A stretch of 64,000 bases of DNA from SIG636 sp045592105 (GTDB lineage Bacteria > Bacillota > Clostridia > Oscillospirales > CAG-382). Positions 7,902 through 15,840 of the stretch are shown in pieces. The notes under the pieces are model-generated. The model searched no databases and was not told the DNA's origin. It worked only from the letters and a program-made list of their open reading frames with translations. Position 1 is the stretch's first letter. Each line of letters starts with the position of its first letter. Both the position numbers and the translations under genes were made by a program. The stretch is taken from positions 1 to 64,000 of the forward strand of contig JAZNUB010000026.1 in the NCBI GenBank assembly GCA_045592105.1, in the 5' to 3' direction.

Positions 7902-8441
7902 TTACTTACCGGCTTTACCGGCCTTGCGCCTAATCTTTTCATCGGAATACTTGATTCCCTTGCCAAGATAAGGTTCAGGCGGGCGTTTAGCTCTGATTTC
8001 TGCTGCAAGCTGACCAACAACCTGTCTGTTTGCACCGGAAACAACAACTTTGTTCGGCGTAGGTGTTTCAATAGTAACACCTTCGGGAGAATCAAAGTAT
8101 ACGGGATGAGAGTAACCAATGTTAAGAACGAGCTTCTTGCCTTCCATAGCTGCCTTGTAACCAACACCGTTTATCTCAAGCTCCTTCTTGAAGCTTTCGT
8201 GACAACCGTTAACCATGTTAGCAGCGAGGGAACGTGTAAGACCGTGAAGGGACTTGTGTTCCTTGCTATCGGAGGGGCGTTCTACTGTGAGGACACCGTT
8301 CTCAAGCTTGAAGGACATATCGGGATGGAACTTTTGAGTAAGCTCACCCTTGGGGCCCTTAACCTTCATAACGTTACCCTCTTCAAAAACAACGTCCACA
8401 CCGGCGGGAACGATAATGGGTTTCTTACCTATTCTAGACAT
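7902..8441 (-). CDS. rplF: 50S ribosomal protein L6
   Basis: L6, located near the factor-binding site of the 50S subunit; 179 residues with two repeated alpha-beta domains. It begins MSRIGKKPIIVPAGV and ends with the basic PEPYLGKGIKYSDEKIRRKA region, the rRNA contact. It follows rpsH by 13 bases. Confidence 0.98.
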   Translation of the reverse strand: MSRIGKKPIIVPAGVDVVFEEGNVMKVKGPKGELTQKFHPDMSFKLENGVLTVERPSDSKEHKSLHGLTRSLAANMVNGCHESFKKELEINGVGYKAAMEGKKLVLNIGYSHPVYFDSPEGVTIETPTPNKVVVSGANRQVVGQLAAEIRAKRPPEPYLGKGIKYSDEKIRRKAGKAGK

Positions 8442-8454
8442 ATCATTATCCTCC

Positions 8455-8853
8455 TTACCATACGAAGGCGAGAACTTCGCCGCCGATGTTTTCTTTTCTT
8501 GCCTGCTTATCGGTCATGATGCCCTTGCTGGTGGAAAGGATTGCAATACCGAGGCCGTTTCTAACCTTGGGAATATCCTTGCATGCAGCGTAAATCTTAA
8601 GACCGGGCTTAGATACTCTGCGAAGACCCTCTATAATGCGGGTTTTGCCTTCGCCGTACTTAAGAGTAACCGTAATAACGCCCTGCTTATCGTCATCAGT
8701 AACCTTATAATCCTTTATAAAGCCTTCGTCAAGAAGTATCTGAGCAATAGCTTTCTTAAGGTTAGAGGCAGGTATATCAACGGTTTCGTGCTTTTCACTG
8801 TTTGCGTTTCTGATTCTTGTGAGCATATCAGCTACAACGTCTGTCATTTGCAT
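8455..8853 (-). CDS. rpsH: 30S ribosomal protein S8
   Basis: S8, a primary 16S rRNA-binding protein, 132 residues. It begins MQMTDVVADMLTRIRNANS and holds the typical C-terminal ILSTSKGIMTDKQARKENIG. S8 is the translational repressor of the spc operon in E. coli; no matching target was sought here beyond inspection. It lies 20 bases after rpsN. Confidence 0.98.
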   Translation of the reverse strand: MQMTDVVADMLTRIRNANSEKHETVDIPASNLKKAIAQILLDEGFIKDYKVTDDDKQGVITVTLKYGEGKTRIIEGLRRVSKPGLKIYAACKDIPKVRNGLGIAILSTSKGIMTDKQARKENIGGEVLAFVW

Positions 8854-8873
8854 ATTTCTTACCTCCTACCTTA

Positions 8874-9059
8874 TTACCAGCTTGCTTTCTTAACGCCGGG
8901 AATCTGACCGCTGTAAGCCAGATTTCTGAAGCATATACGACATACACCGTACTTACGGAGATATGCGTGCGGACGACCACAAATCTTACATCTGTTGTAA
9001 GAACGGGTAGAGAACTTAGGCTCTTTCTGCTGCTTCAATTTCATTGCTGTTTTTGCCAT
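8874..9059 (-). CDS. rpsN: 30S ribosomal protein S14 type Z
   Basis: A 61-residue short S14. The two CxxC pairs (RCKICGRP and VCRICF) form a zinc ribbon, so this is the zinc-dependent type Z version. The C terminus GQIPGVKKASW is typical. It starts 14 bases after rplE. Confidence 0.98.
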   Translation of the reverse strand: MAKTAMKLKQQKEPKFSTRSYNRCKICGRPHAYLRKYGVCRICFRNLAYSGQIPGVKKASW

Positions 9060-9073
9060 AATGCTTTACCCCC

Positions 9074-9613
9074 TTACTTTGCGAACGGAGCGCCGAGAAG
9101 CTTTAAAAGCTCTCTTGCTTCTTCGTCTGTATTTGCAGTTGTTACGAAAATTATATCCATACCCCTGATCTTGTCTACCTTATCGTATTCGATTTCAGGG
9201 AATATAAGCTGTTCTTTGATACCCATAGAGTAGTTGCCTCTACCGTCAAAGCTGTTGGGGTTGATGCCCTTAAAGTCTCTAACGCGGGGGAGTGAAAGGT
9301 TGAAGAACTTATCAACAAACTCATACATCATTTCGCCGCGAAGGGTTACCTTAGCACCGATCTTAACACCTGCACGAAGCTTGAAGTTTGCAACAGACTT
9401 CTTAGCGGTGGTGGGAACAGCCTTCTGACCTGTTATCAAAGTAAGGTCTGCTATAATAGCGTCCAAAATCTTGGGGTTATCCTTGCATTCGCCGTCGCCA
9501 ACGTTGAGAACAACTTTGGAAAGCTTGGGAATCTGCATAGGAGTTTTATAGTTGAACTTACTCATCAAAGCAGGAGCAACGTCGCTTTTATAAAATTCAC
9601 AAAGTCTTGACAT
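9074..9613 (-). CDS. rplE: 50S ribosomal protein L5
   Basis: L5, a 5S rRNA-binding protein of the central protuberance, 179 residues. It contains the conserved SKVVLNVGDGE-type strand, the LRGEMMYEFVDKF helix and the C-terminal DIIFVTTANTDEEARELL. It follows rplX by 17 bases. Confidence 0.98.
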   Translation of the reverse strand: MSRLCEFYKSDVAPALMSKFNYKTPMQIPKLSKVVLNVGDGECKDNPKILDAIIADLTLITGQKAVPTTAKKSVANFKLRAGVKIGAKVTLRGEMMYEFVDKFFNLSLPRVRDFKGINPNSFDGRGNYSMGIKEQLIFPEIEYDKVDKIRGMDIIFVTTANTDEEARELLKLLGAPFAK

Positions 9614-9630
9614 GTTTTATCCTCCTTTAA

Positions 9631-9960
9631 TTATAAGTTCTCGCCGCATTTAACGCAAACACGAACGCGTTCACCGTTTGCGTTAACCTGATGGCGAACT
9701 CTGCGGCCTGCCTTGCACTTATCGCAGTAAAGCATAACCTTGGAAGCGTAAATAGCGCCCTCGGTCTTTATGATGCCGCCTGCTTCGCCCTGTCTCTTGG
9801 GCTTAACGTGCTTGGAAACCATGTGAACACCTTCAACGATAACTTTGCCTTCCTTAGGGGAAACGGCAATAACCTTACCGATAGAGGGCTCTTTCATATT
9901 GGCATATTTACCAGAGATAACAATAACTTTGTCACCAGTTTTTACATGCATCTTACTCAT
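9631..9960 (-). CDS. rplX: 50S ribosomal protein L24 with CxxC ribbon
   Basis: L24, an early assembly protein with an N-terminal KOW domain (GDKVIVISGKYANMKEPSIG); 109 residues. The C terminus has two cysteine pairs (CDKC and CVKC) that could bind zinc, a feature of part of the family. It follows rplN by 15 bases. Confidence 0.97.
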   Translation of the reverse strand: MSKMHVKTGDKVIVISGKYANMKEPSIGKVIAVSPKEGKVIVEGVHMVSKHVKPKRQGEAGGIIKTEGAIYASKVMLYCDKCKAGRRVRHQVNANGERVRVCVKCGENL

Positions 9961-9975
9961 TATGACGCTACCTCC

Positions 9976-10344
9976 TTAAACAACTTCCGGTGCCAAGGAG
10001 AGTATCTTCATATAGTCTTTTTCACGAAGCTCTCTTGCAACGGGCCCAAAGATACGAGTACCCTTAGGATTTTTGTCTTCTTTAATTATAACGGCAGCAT
10101 TGTCGTCAAATTTAACGTAAGAACCGTCTGCGCGGCGCACACCCTTAACTGTTCTAACCACAACAGCTCTAACTACTTCACCCTTCTTAACAACGCCACC
10201 AGGAGCTGCCTTCTTAACGGAAGCTACTATAACGTCGCCAACACCGGCGTAGCGTCTGCCTGTACCGCCCAGTACACGGATGCACATTATTTCCTTGGCG
10301 CCGGTATTATCGGCAACCTTCAAATAGGATTGTTGTTGTACCAT
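9976..10344 (-). CDS. rplN: 50S ribosomal protein L14
   Basis: L14 at the subunit interface, 122 residues, the standard bacterial length. It begins MVQQQSYLKVADNTGAKEIM and has IRVLGGTGRRYAGVGDVIVA, the family signature. It follows rpsQ by 27 bases. Confidence 0.98.
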   Translation of the reverse strand: MVQQQSYLKVADNTGAKEIMCIRVLGGTGRRYAGVGDVIVASVKKAAPGGVVKKGEVVRAVVVRTVKGVRRADGSYVKFDDNAAVIIKEDKNPKGTRIFGPVARELREKDYMKILSLAPEVV

Positions 10345-10371
10345 ATATGTGTCCTCCTTTCACTGTGCGGC

Positions 10372-10626
10372 TTATTTGGCCTTCTCAATTATTCTGATAA
10401 CTCTGAAATACTTGTCCTTAGACAGGGGGCGAGTTTCCATTATTTCAACGGTATCGCCTATTCCGCATTCATTGTTCTCATCGTGTGCCTTAAAACGAAC
10501 GGTACGCTTAACGATTTTGTTGTAAAGCGGGTGCTTTACGTTATCAACTATAGATACGACAACGGTCTTATCCATCTTATCGCTTACGACCTTGCCCACT
10601 CTTGTTTTTCTTAATGCTCTTTCCAT
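10372..10626 (-). CDS. rpsQ: 30S ribosomal protein S17
   Basis: S17, an OB-fold 16S rRNA-binding protein of 84 residues. The conserved GKVVSDKMDKTVVVSI, GDTVEIMETRPLSKDKYFRV and final basic residues are all present. It starts 17 bases after rpmC. Confidence 0.98.
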   Translation of the reverse strand: MERALRKTRVGKVVSDKMDKTVVVSIVDNVKHPLYNKIVKRTVRFKAHDENNECGIGDTVEIMETRPLSKDKYFRVIRIIEKAK

Positions 10627-10643
10627 TAATCATACCCTCCTGC

Positions 10644-10850
10644 TTAGGCTCTGTCAGCCAGTTCCTTCTCGCGAAGAACTGTCATTATACGAGCAATAGT
10701 CTTTTTGGTTTCAACTATCTTCATAGGGTTGTCAAGCTGATTGATGGAGTGCTGGAAACGAAGATTAAAATAAACTTCTTTCTGCTCACGCAGTGCCTTT
10801 TCAAGCTCGGAGGCAGACATTTCTCTAAGTTCAGTTGCTTTCATGTTCAT
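10644..10850 (-). CDS. rpmC: 50S ribosomal protein L29
   Basis: A 68-residue two-helix protein near the peptide exit tunnel, where targeting factors dock. ELREMSASELEKALREQKEV and the following FNLRFQ are typical. It begins 8 bases after rplP, inside the usual rplP-rpmC-rpsQ triplet. Confidence 0.97.
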   Translation of the reverse strand: MNMKATELREMSASELEKALREQKEVYFNLRFQHSINQLDNPMKIVETKKTIARIMTVLREKELADRA

Positions 10851-10858
10851 TATCCTCC

Positions 10859-11278
10859 TTATGCTTCAAGGTCTTTCTTGGTCGCAAACTTACACTTAAT
10901 GGGAAGCTTGTGGGACGCAAGACGCATTGCTTCGCGAGCGATTTCATCAGAAACGCCATCCATCTCGAACAGAACTCTGCCCGGCTTAACTACTGCAACC
11001 CAGTATTCAGGAGAACCTTTACCGGAACCCATTCGGGTTTCAGCAGGCTTTTCTGTTATGGGCTTATCGGGGAATATCTTTATCCAAACGCGGCCGCCTC
11101 TCTTGATGTAACGCGTCATAGCGATACGGGCTGCCTCTATCTGGTTGCTTGTAATCCAAGCGGGTTCAGTAGCAACAAGACCGTATTCACCGTTGGTTAT
11201 CTTGTTGCCGCGCATTGCCTTACCGGTAAGTCTACCGCGCTGAACTCTTCTGTATTTAACTCTCTTAGGCATTAACAT
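10859..11278 (-). CDS. rplP: 50S ribosomal protein L16
   Basis: L16, which helps form the A-site tRNA pocket; 139 residues. The start MLMPKRVKYRR was kept because GGAGG, inside the end of rpsC, lies ten bases upstream and this N terminus is the usual one. GSGKGSPEYWVAVVKPGRVL is the conserved core. It starts 3 bases after the rpsC stop. Confidence 0.97.
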   Translation of the reverse strand: MLMPKRVKYRRVQRGRLTGKAMRGNKITNGEYGLVATEPAWITSNQIEAARIAMTRYIKRGGRVWIKIFPDKPITEKPAETRMGSGKGSPEYWVAVVKPGRVLFEMDGVSDEIAREAMRLASHKLPIKCKFATKKDLEA

Positions 11279-11281
11279 GAT

Positions 11282-11947
11282 TTATTTGCCTCCTTCCGAA
11301 GGGGTACGCTTAACTTCGGGAAGCACTTCACCCTTGTAGATCCATACTTTAATACCGATCTTACCGTAGGTGGTGTTTGCTTCATAGAAGCCATAATCTA
11401 TGTCCGCCCTCAAAGTCTGAAGGGGAATTGTACCCTCGTGGTAATGTTCGCTTCTTGCTATCTCGGCACCGCCAAGACGGCCGCTAACCATTATCTTTAT
11501 ACCCTTAGCACCAGCCTTCATTGCCTTGCCTATGCTTTGCTTCATAGCGCGGCGGAAGGAAATTCTCTTTTCAAGCTGGGTTGCGATGTTTTCTGCAACA
11601 AGCTGAGAATTTGTATCAACCTGCTTAACTTCAACAACGCTTATAGCAACCTGATTACGGCCGGTGAAGTTCTTAATTTCTGCCTTAAGCTTTTCAAGCT
11701 CGGCACCGCCCTTACCGATTATGATACCGGGCTTTGCGCAGTGGATTATAACACGAAGTCTGCTGCTTGCACGCTCGATTTCAATCTTAGGAACGCCTGC
11801 CTGCTTAACCTTTTCTTTAAGCCATGTTCTGAGCTTGTAGTCGGCAACGATAGTATCGCCAAGCTCCTCGTCCTTTACAAACCAGCGGGAGTCCCAATCT
11901 TTAATGACACCAACGCGCAGTCCGTGCGGATTAACTTTTTGTCCCAT
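11282..11947 (-). CDS. rpsC: 30S ribosomal protein S3
   Basis: S3, part of the mRNA entry channel, 221 residues. The KH domain has its GxxG loop as IIIGKGGAELEKLK. The C-terminal domain follows with GRLGGAEIARSE. It begins MGQKVNPHGLRVGVIKDWDS, as in relatives, 13 bases after rplV. Confidence 0.98.
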   Translation of the reverse strand: MGQKVNPHGLRVGVIKDWDSRWFVKDEELGDTIVADYKLRTWLKEKVKQAGVPKIEIERASSRLRVIIHCAKPGIIIGKGGAELEKLKAEIKNFTGRNQVAISVVEVKQVDTNSQLVAENIATQLEKRISFRRAMKQSIGKAMKAGAKGIKIMVSGRLGGAEIARSEHYHEGTIPLQTLRADIDYGFYEANTTYGKIGIKVWIYKGEVLPEVKRTPSEGGK

Positions 11948-11960
11948 ACTCTGCTGCCTC

Positions 11961-12311
11961 CTATTCCTTTTCCTTAAGCACGATAGTGATGTGAGAAGTA
12001 CGCTTGATTATTCTTGCTGCGCCGCCGCGAGCTCTGGGCATTACTCTCTTCATACCCTTGAGCATACCGGGTGTTACGAAGCAGGTTGCAACGTAAAGCT
12101 TTTCAACGTCCATACCGTGATTGTTTTCTGCGTTTGCTACTGCAGATTTAAGAAGCTTGCTTACGCTTTCGCAAGCTATTTTGTTGGTTGTTTTCAAGAT
12201 AGCTGCAGCAGTTGCAACGTCCTTACCTCTGATGAGGTCGAGAACTATCTGCACCTTACGGGGAGACATACGCAACTGTCTGAGATATGCTTTTGCTACT
12301 CTTTCTTCCAT
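11961..12311 (-). CDS. rplV: 50S ribosomal protein L22
   Basis: L22, whose beta-hairpin lines the peptide exit tunnel; 116 residues. The hairpin corresponds to KRVMPRARGGAARIIKRTSH. It starts 21 bases after rpsS. Confidence 0.98.
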   Translation of the reverse strand: MEERVAKAYLRQLRMSPRKVQIVLDLIRGKDVATAAAILKTTNKIACESVSKLLKSAVANAENNHGMDVEKLYVATCFVTPGMLKGMKRVMPRARGGAARIIKRTSHITIVLKEKE

Positions 12312-12332
12312 TGTTGTATCTCCTTTCCCGTA

Positions 12333-12614
12333 TTACTTACCGTTATTAGAGGTCTTGGAGCCTGCGTGACCTCTGAAGGTACGAGTGGGTGCAAATTCAC
12401 CAAGTTTATGACCAACCATGTCCTCTACTACGTATACCGGAACATGGGTTTTACCGTTGTGAACGGCGATTGTGTGACCTACAAATTCAGGGAATATTGT
12501 AGAGGAACGAGACCACGTCTTAAGAACGCGCTTTTCGCCCTTTTTATTCATATCGCACACGCGGCTGTAAAGCTTAGCTTCAACAAACGGTCCCTTTTTA
12601 ACACTTCTGCTCAT
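12333..12614 (-). CDS. rpsS: 30S ribosomal protein S19
   Basis: S19 of the small-subunit head, 93 residues. It begins MSRSVKKGPFVEAKL and has the signature GHKLGEFAPTRTFRGH near the C terminus. It lies 12 bases after rplB. Confidence 0.98.
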   Translation of the reverse strand: MSRSVKKGPFVEAKLYSRVCDMNKKGEKRVLKTWSRSSTIFPEFVGHTIAVHNGKTHVPVYVVEDMVGHKLGEFAPTRTFRGHAGSKTSNNGK

Positions 12615-12626
12615 TATCGTTCCTCC

Positions 12627-13457
12627 TTATTTGTCGTTTCTGCGCTTTACTATGAACTTATTGGTGCGAGCCTTCTTGCTTCTGGTCTTATAACCAAGAG
12701 CGGGCTTACCCCAAGGTGTGACAGGAGAAGGTCTACCAATAGGAGAACGACCTTCACCACCGCCGTGCGGGTGGTCACACGGGTTCATAACGGAACCGCG
12801 TACAGTAGGTCTAATACCAAGGTGGCGGGTCTTACCGGCCTTACCAAGCTTGATATTTTCATGTTCAAGGTTACCAACCTGACCGATTGTTGCGATGCAG
12901 TTCAAACGAATGTATCTAACTTCGCCGGAAGGAAGTCTAACCTGTGCCATACCGTTTTCTTTAGCCATAAGCTGAGCTGCGCTGCCTGCACTTCTAACAA
13001 GCTGTGCGCCCCTGCCGGGATAAAGCTCTATATTGTGGATAAAGGTACCAACGGGGATGGAGGAGATAGGAAGGGTGTTACCGGGCTTAATGTCAGCATT
13101 TGCGCCGCTGTAAAGCACGTCACCAACCTTAACACCGTTAGGAGCTATAATGTAGCTCTTCTTACCGTTTTCATCTGCAAGAAGTGCTATATAAGCAGTA
13201 CGGTTGGGGTCGTATTCGATAGCGGTAACGGTGTTAGCAAGGTCGGACTGACGCTTGAAGTCGATAATTCTGTACTTCTTCTTGTTGCCGCCGCCGCGAT
13301 GACGAACCGTTATTCTACCTGTGTTGTTACGACCGGAATTCTTCTTAAGAACCGTAATAAGGCTCTTTTCGGGAGTCTTTTTGGTTATCTCTTCGAAAGA
13401 AGGGCTAGCCATATTTCTTCTCGAGGGAGTTGTAGGTTTATATGTCTTTGTTGCCAT
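12627..13457 (-). CDS. rplB: 50S ribosomal protein L2
   Basis: L2, the large-subunit protein closest to the peptidyl-transferase centre, 276 residues. The C-terminal domain holds the conserved HPHGGGEGRSPIGRPSPVTP with the key histidine; the N-terminal part has KRQSDLANTVTAIEYDPNR-like OB-fold strands. It follows rplW by 19 bases. Confidence 0.98.
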   Translation of the reverse strand: MATKTYKPTTPSRRNMASPSFEEITKKTPEKSLITVLKKNSGRNNTGRITVRHRGGGNKKKYRIIDFKRQSDLANTVTAIEYDPNRTAYIALLADENGKKSYIIAPNGVKVGDVLYSGANADIKPGNTLPISSIPVGTFIHNIELYPGRGAQLVRSAGSAAQLMAKENGMAQVRLPSGEVRYIRLNCIATIGQVGNLEHENIKLGKAGKTRHLGIRPTVRGSVMNPCDHPHGGGEGRSPIGRPSPVTPWGKPALGYKTRSKKARTNKFIVKRRNDK

Positions 13458-13476
13458 TTATAATAACTCCTTTCGA

Positions 13477-13770
13477 TTACATCAAGCTGTCAAAGAACTC
13501 AATCGTCTTTGAATCAGCAGTAAGCTTAACAAAAGCCTTTTTCCATGCTGCGGTCTTACCGTAGTGGTAGCCAAGCCTTTTAGCTTTAGCTTTGCAGTTG
13601 ATGGTAGTAACCTTTTCTACCTCAACCTTAAAGATTTCTTCAACAGCAGCTTTTATTTCTTGTTTGTTAGCATCAATTGCAACCTTGAAGGTGTACTTCT
13701 TGTCCTGCATATCTGCTATGGAAGCCTCGGTTATAACCGGCTTCAATATAATATCGTAGCAAGTTTTCAT
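13477..13770 (-). CDS. rplW: 50S ribosomal protein L23
   Basis: L23 at the peptide tunnel exit, 97 residues, the docking site for trigger factor and SRP. It begins MKTCYDIILKPVITEASI and has the conserved YTFKVAIDANKQEIKAAVEE region. Its ATG overlaps the rplD stop by one base. Confidence 0.98.
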   Translation of the reverse strand: MKTCYDIILKPVITEASIADMQDKKYTFKVAIDANKQEIKAAVEEIFKVEVEKVTTINCKAKAKRLGYHYGKTAAWKKAFVKLTADSKTIEFFDSLM

Positions 13771-14393
13771 TACGCGTAGACCTCCTCTAACTTAGCAACA
13801 GCGTCCTTAGCTATAACGAGCTTGTCACAGTTAAGTATGTCGTAAACGTTGATGGTGTTTACAGGTGTTGCCTTTACGCCGGGGATGTTACCTGCAGAGC
13901 GGTAAACAACCTGATCTGCTTCAGCGGTAACAATAAGGGTTTTGCCGGTTGCGTTTACTGCCTTAAGGAACTCAGCAACAGCCTTCGTCTTGTATTCGGT
14001 CAGTGCGATATTGTCAATAACAATCAGTTCACTGTCGGCTACCTTGGACGAAAGTGCGCTTCTCATAGCAACCTTCTTAACCTTCTTGTTTATGCTGATC
14101 TTATAAAGTCTGGGCTTCGGGCCGAGAGCGACACCACCGTGGGTCCACTGAGGGGAGCGGGTGCTGCCCTGTCTTGCTCTGCCTGTACCCTTTTGTCTCC
14201 AGGGCTTTCTGCCGCCGCCGGAAACTTCGCTTCTTGTAAGTGTGGACTGTGTGCCCTGTCTCTGATTAAGGAGGTATGCTCTTACAACAGAGTGGAGCAC
14301 GGGGCCATTAACTTCTGCACCGAAAACAACATCGGAAAGCTCTATCTCACCGCAGTTGCCGCCTTGCATATTGAGTATGTTAAGTTTAGGCAT
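13770..14393 (-). CDS. rplD: 50S ribosomal protein L4
   Basis: L4, which lines the exit tunnel and represses the S10 operon in E. coli; 207 residues. The extended loop GGGRKPWRQKGTGRARQGST is the family mark. It begins 12 bases after rplC and overlaps rplW by one base. A hairpin-rich leader before rpsJ could be a regulatory target, but whether L4 binds it is unknown. Confidence 0.98.
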   Translation of the reverse strand: MPKLNILNMQGGNCGEIELSDVVFGAEVNGPVLHSVVRAYLLNQRQGTQSTLTRSEVSGGGRKPWRQKGTGRARQGSTRSPQWTHGGVALGPKPRLYKISINKKVKKVAMRSALSSKVADSELIVIDNIALTEYKTKAVAEFLKAVNATGKTLIVTAEADQVVYRSAGNIPGVKATPVNTINVYDILNCDKLVIAKDAVAKLEEVYA

Positions 14394-14405
14394 GTCTTTT
14401 CCTCC

Positions 14406-15035
14406 TTATTTTACTGTGTTGCGGATATAAACTATACCGCCGCGGGAACCGGGAACGGCGCCCTTTATTGCTATAAGGTTCTTCTCTTTGTCAATCTTAA
14501 CAACGTCAAGATTAAGAGTGGTAACCTTTTCATTACCGTACTGACCAGCCATCTTCTTGTTCTTCATAACTCTGGAAGGATCGCTGTTAGCGCCCATAGA
14601 ACCAACCTGACGGTGAACAGGGCCTGTACCGTGGGACATTCTAAGTCTGTGGCAACCCCATCTCTTGATAACACCGGAGAAGCCGCGGCCCTTAGTCATA
14701 CCGGTCACGTCAACCTTCTCGCCAACCTCGAAGGTATCAGCCTTAACTACGTCACCTACGTTGAGGGAAGCACAGTCTTCAAGTCTGAACTCCTTAAGGT
14801 ATCTCTTATAAGCCACATCCGCCTTAGCGAAATGACCCTTAAGAGGTTTGCTCAACTTTCTTTCCTCTATTTCAGAGAAACCAAGCTGAACTGCTTCATA
14901 ACCGTCCTTCTCAATGGTCTTCTTCTGAACCACCACGCACGGTCCGGCACTGATAACCGTTACGGGTATCACATTGCCTTTCTCATCAAAGATCTGCGTC
15001 ATGCCTATCTTTTTACCGATGATGCCTTTTTTCAT
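14406..15035 (-). CDS. rplC: 50S ribosomal protein L3
   Basis: L3, an early-binding large-subunit protein near the peptidyl-transferase centre, 209 residues. It begins MKKGIIGKKIGMTQIFDEKG and carries the conserved GRGFSGVIKRWGCHRLRMSH-like loop. A 120-base gap separates it from rpsJ, the widest within this operon. Confidence 0.98.
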   Translation of the reverse strand: MKKGIIGKKIGMTQIFDEKGNVIPVTVISAGPCVVVQKKTIEKDGYEAVQLGFSEIEERKLSKPLKGHFAKADVAYKRYLKEFRLEDCASLNVGDVVKADTFEVGEKVDVTGMTKGRGFSGVIKRWGCHRLRMSHGTGPVHRQVGSMGANSDPSRVMKNKKMAGQYGNEKVTTLNLDVVKIDKEKNLIAIKGAVPGSRGGIVYIRNTVK

Positions 15036-15095
15036 TTAATTTTTCCTCCTTACGGTTATTGGTTACAAAGCACTTAGCCTTGCAACATGACCGTT

Positions 15096-15122
15096 ATTTT
15101 ACGCTTTACGCGTAATTGTCAA
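15096..15122 (-). promoter_or_regulatory. Weak candidate internal promoter ahead of rplC
   Basis: In the 120-base rpsJ-rplC gap the minus strand has TTGACA (15117-15122) and TAAAAT (15096-15101), separated by 15 bases, shorter than the optimal 17. It could give extra transcription of rplC onward, but the short spacing makes it doubtful. Confidence 0.3.
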
Positions 15123-15155
15123 TTTGTTTGGTGCGCTTAGCGCTTACGGTTTGAA

Positions 15156-15467
15156 TTAAAGCTTAATCTCGATATCAACGCCTGCAGGCATTTCGATAGT
15201 CATAAGCGCTTCAACTGCCTTCTGAGAGGGCTTAATAATGTCGATAAGACGCTTGTGAGTTCTGCGTTCAAACTGTTCGCGGCTGTCCTTATACTTGTGA
15301 ACCGCACGAAGTATTGTGATGATTTCCTTATCGGTGGGAAGCGGGATAGGGCCGGAAACGGAAGCGCCGTTTCTCTTAGCGGTTTCCACTATCTTCTCTG
15401 CGCACTGGTCGATAAGTGTGTGGTCGTAGGATTTAAGACGAATCCTAAGCTTTTCTTTGTTTGCCAT
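15156..15467 (-). CDS. rpsJ: 30S ribosomal protein S10 (NusE)
   Basis: First gene of the ribosomal operon, 103 residues. S10 belongs to the small-subunit head and also works as the antitermination factor NusE with NusB. KLRIRLKSYDHTLIDQCAEK and RTHKRLIDIIKPSQKAVEAL are typical. A strong AGGAGG site precedes the ATG. The structured leader at 15468-15650 and the promoter at 15655-15683 lie upstream. Confidence 0.98.
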   Translation of the reverse strand: MANKEKLRIRLKSYDHTLIDQCAEKIVETAKRNGASVSGPIPLPTDKEIITILRAVHKYKDSREQFERRTHKRLIDIIKPSQKAVEALMTIEMPAGVDIEIKL

Positions 15468-15650
15468 GTTTTGTGCCTCCTAATTAATAATATAAAGTAT
15501 TCAACTTGGTGGCAGGGTCTTAACACGCTGTCGGGCGTTTCAAACAACACCCTTAAAAAAGCGCTTTTCCCATCGCCCGATTGACGGACATACTCCACGG
15601 AAATTACCTGCATGGCGGCAGCAACTTCCCGCTTCATCGCACTCAAGCCC
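15468..15650 (-). promoter_or_regulatory. Structured 5' leader of the S10 operon
   Basis: The roughly 180-base transcript leader before rpsJ contains two stems on the minus strand. The 5' hairpin (15599-15629) pairs GGAAGTTGC with GTAATTTCC over nine base pairs, two of them G-U, and may be extended by TGC/GCA inside. A second 7-bp stem pairs 15531-15537 with 15574-15580 (TCGGGCG/CGCCCGA) around a 36-base loop that itself has a self-complementary AAAAGCGCTTTT. No long U-run follows, so it is not a simple terminator. An autoregulatory r-protein leader is the likely explanation, by inference. Confidence 0.55.
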
Positions 15651-15654
15651 TATA

Positions 15655-15683
15655 AGTATACCAAAACCTTTGTGCAATTGCAA
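15655..15683 (-). promoter_or_regulatory. Promoter of the S10-spc-alpha operon
   Basis: On the minus strand, TTGCAA (15678-15683) and TATACT (15655-15660) are separated by 17 bases, and a TGG just before TATACT gives an extended -10. The start would be near 15648, giving a leader of about 180 bases before rpsJ. Confidence 0.65.
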
Positions 15684-15797
15684 TAGTTTTCTACAAAAAA
15701 ATATATGTTTTGTGCCAAAAATATTGTAAACATTTTGTGAACTTGAAAGGCGTTTTTTCTAATTATTGTAAAACCCCTTTTATTTTGAGAAACAATG

Positions 15798-15806
15798 TGC
15801 TATAAT
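15798..15806 (+). promoter_or_regulatory. Extended -10 promoter of the phosphomutase gene
   Basis: TGC followed by TATAAT (15801-15806) is a perfect extended -10 element, 34 bases before the ATG. No good -35 lies at the normal distance (TTTTAT at best), so the extended -10 probably carries the promoter. An AAGGAAGG ribosome binding site follows. Confidence 0.6.
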
Positions 15807-15840
15807 TATCGCAGTATATATAAAGGAAGGTTTTTAGCTT

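Noticed and set aside
6981..8519. A 512-codon plus-strand open frame across the rpmD-rplF region.
   Set aside because: It lies antisense to five ribosomal protein genes with full family matches. Its translation is rich in Cys, Asn and Leu with no known motif, as expected of a shadow frame.
11904..13463. A 519-codon plus-strand open frame opposite rplV-rpsS-rplB.
   Set aside because: Shadow of certain ribosomal protein genes on the other strand; no ribosome binding site or family pattern.
15389..15646. A possible 85-codon minus-strand leader frame upstream of and overlapping rpsJ.
   Set aside because: It runs through the hairpin-rich leader and into rpsJ in another frame. The sequence is better explained as structured RNA, and no good ribosome binding site precedes it.
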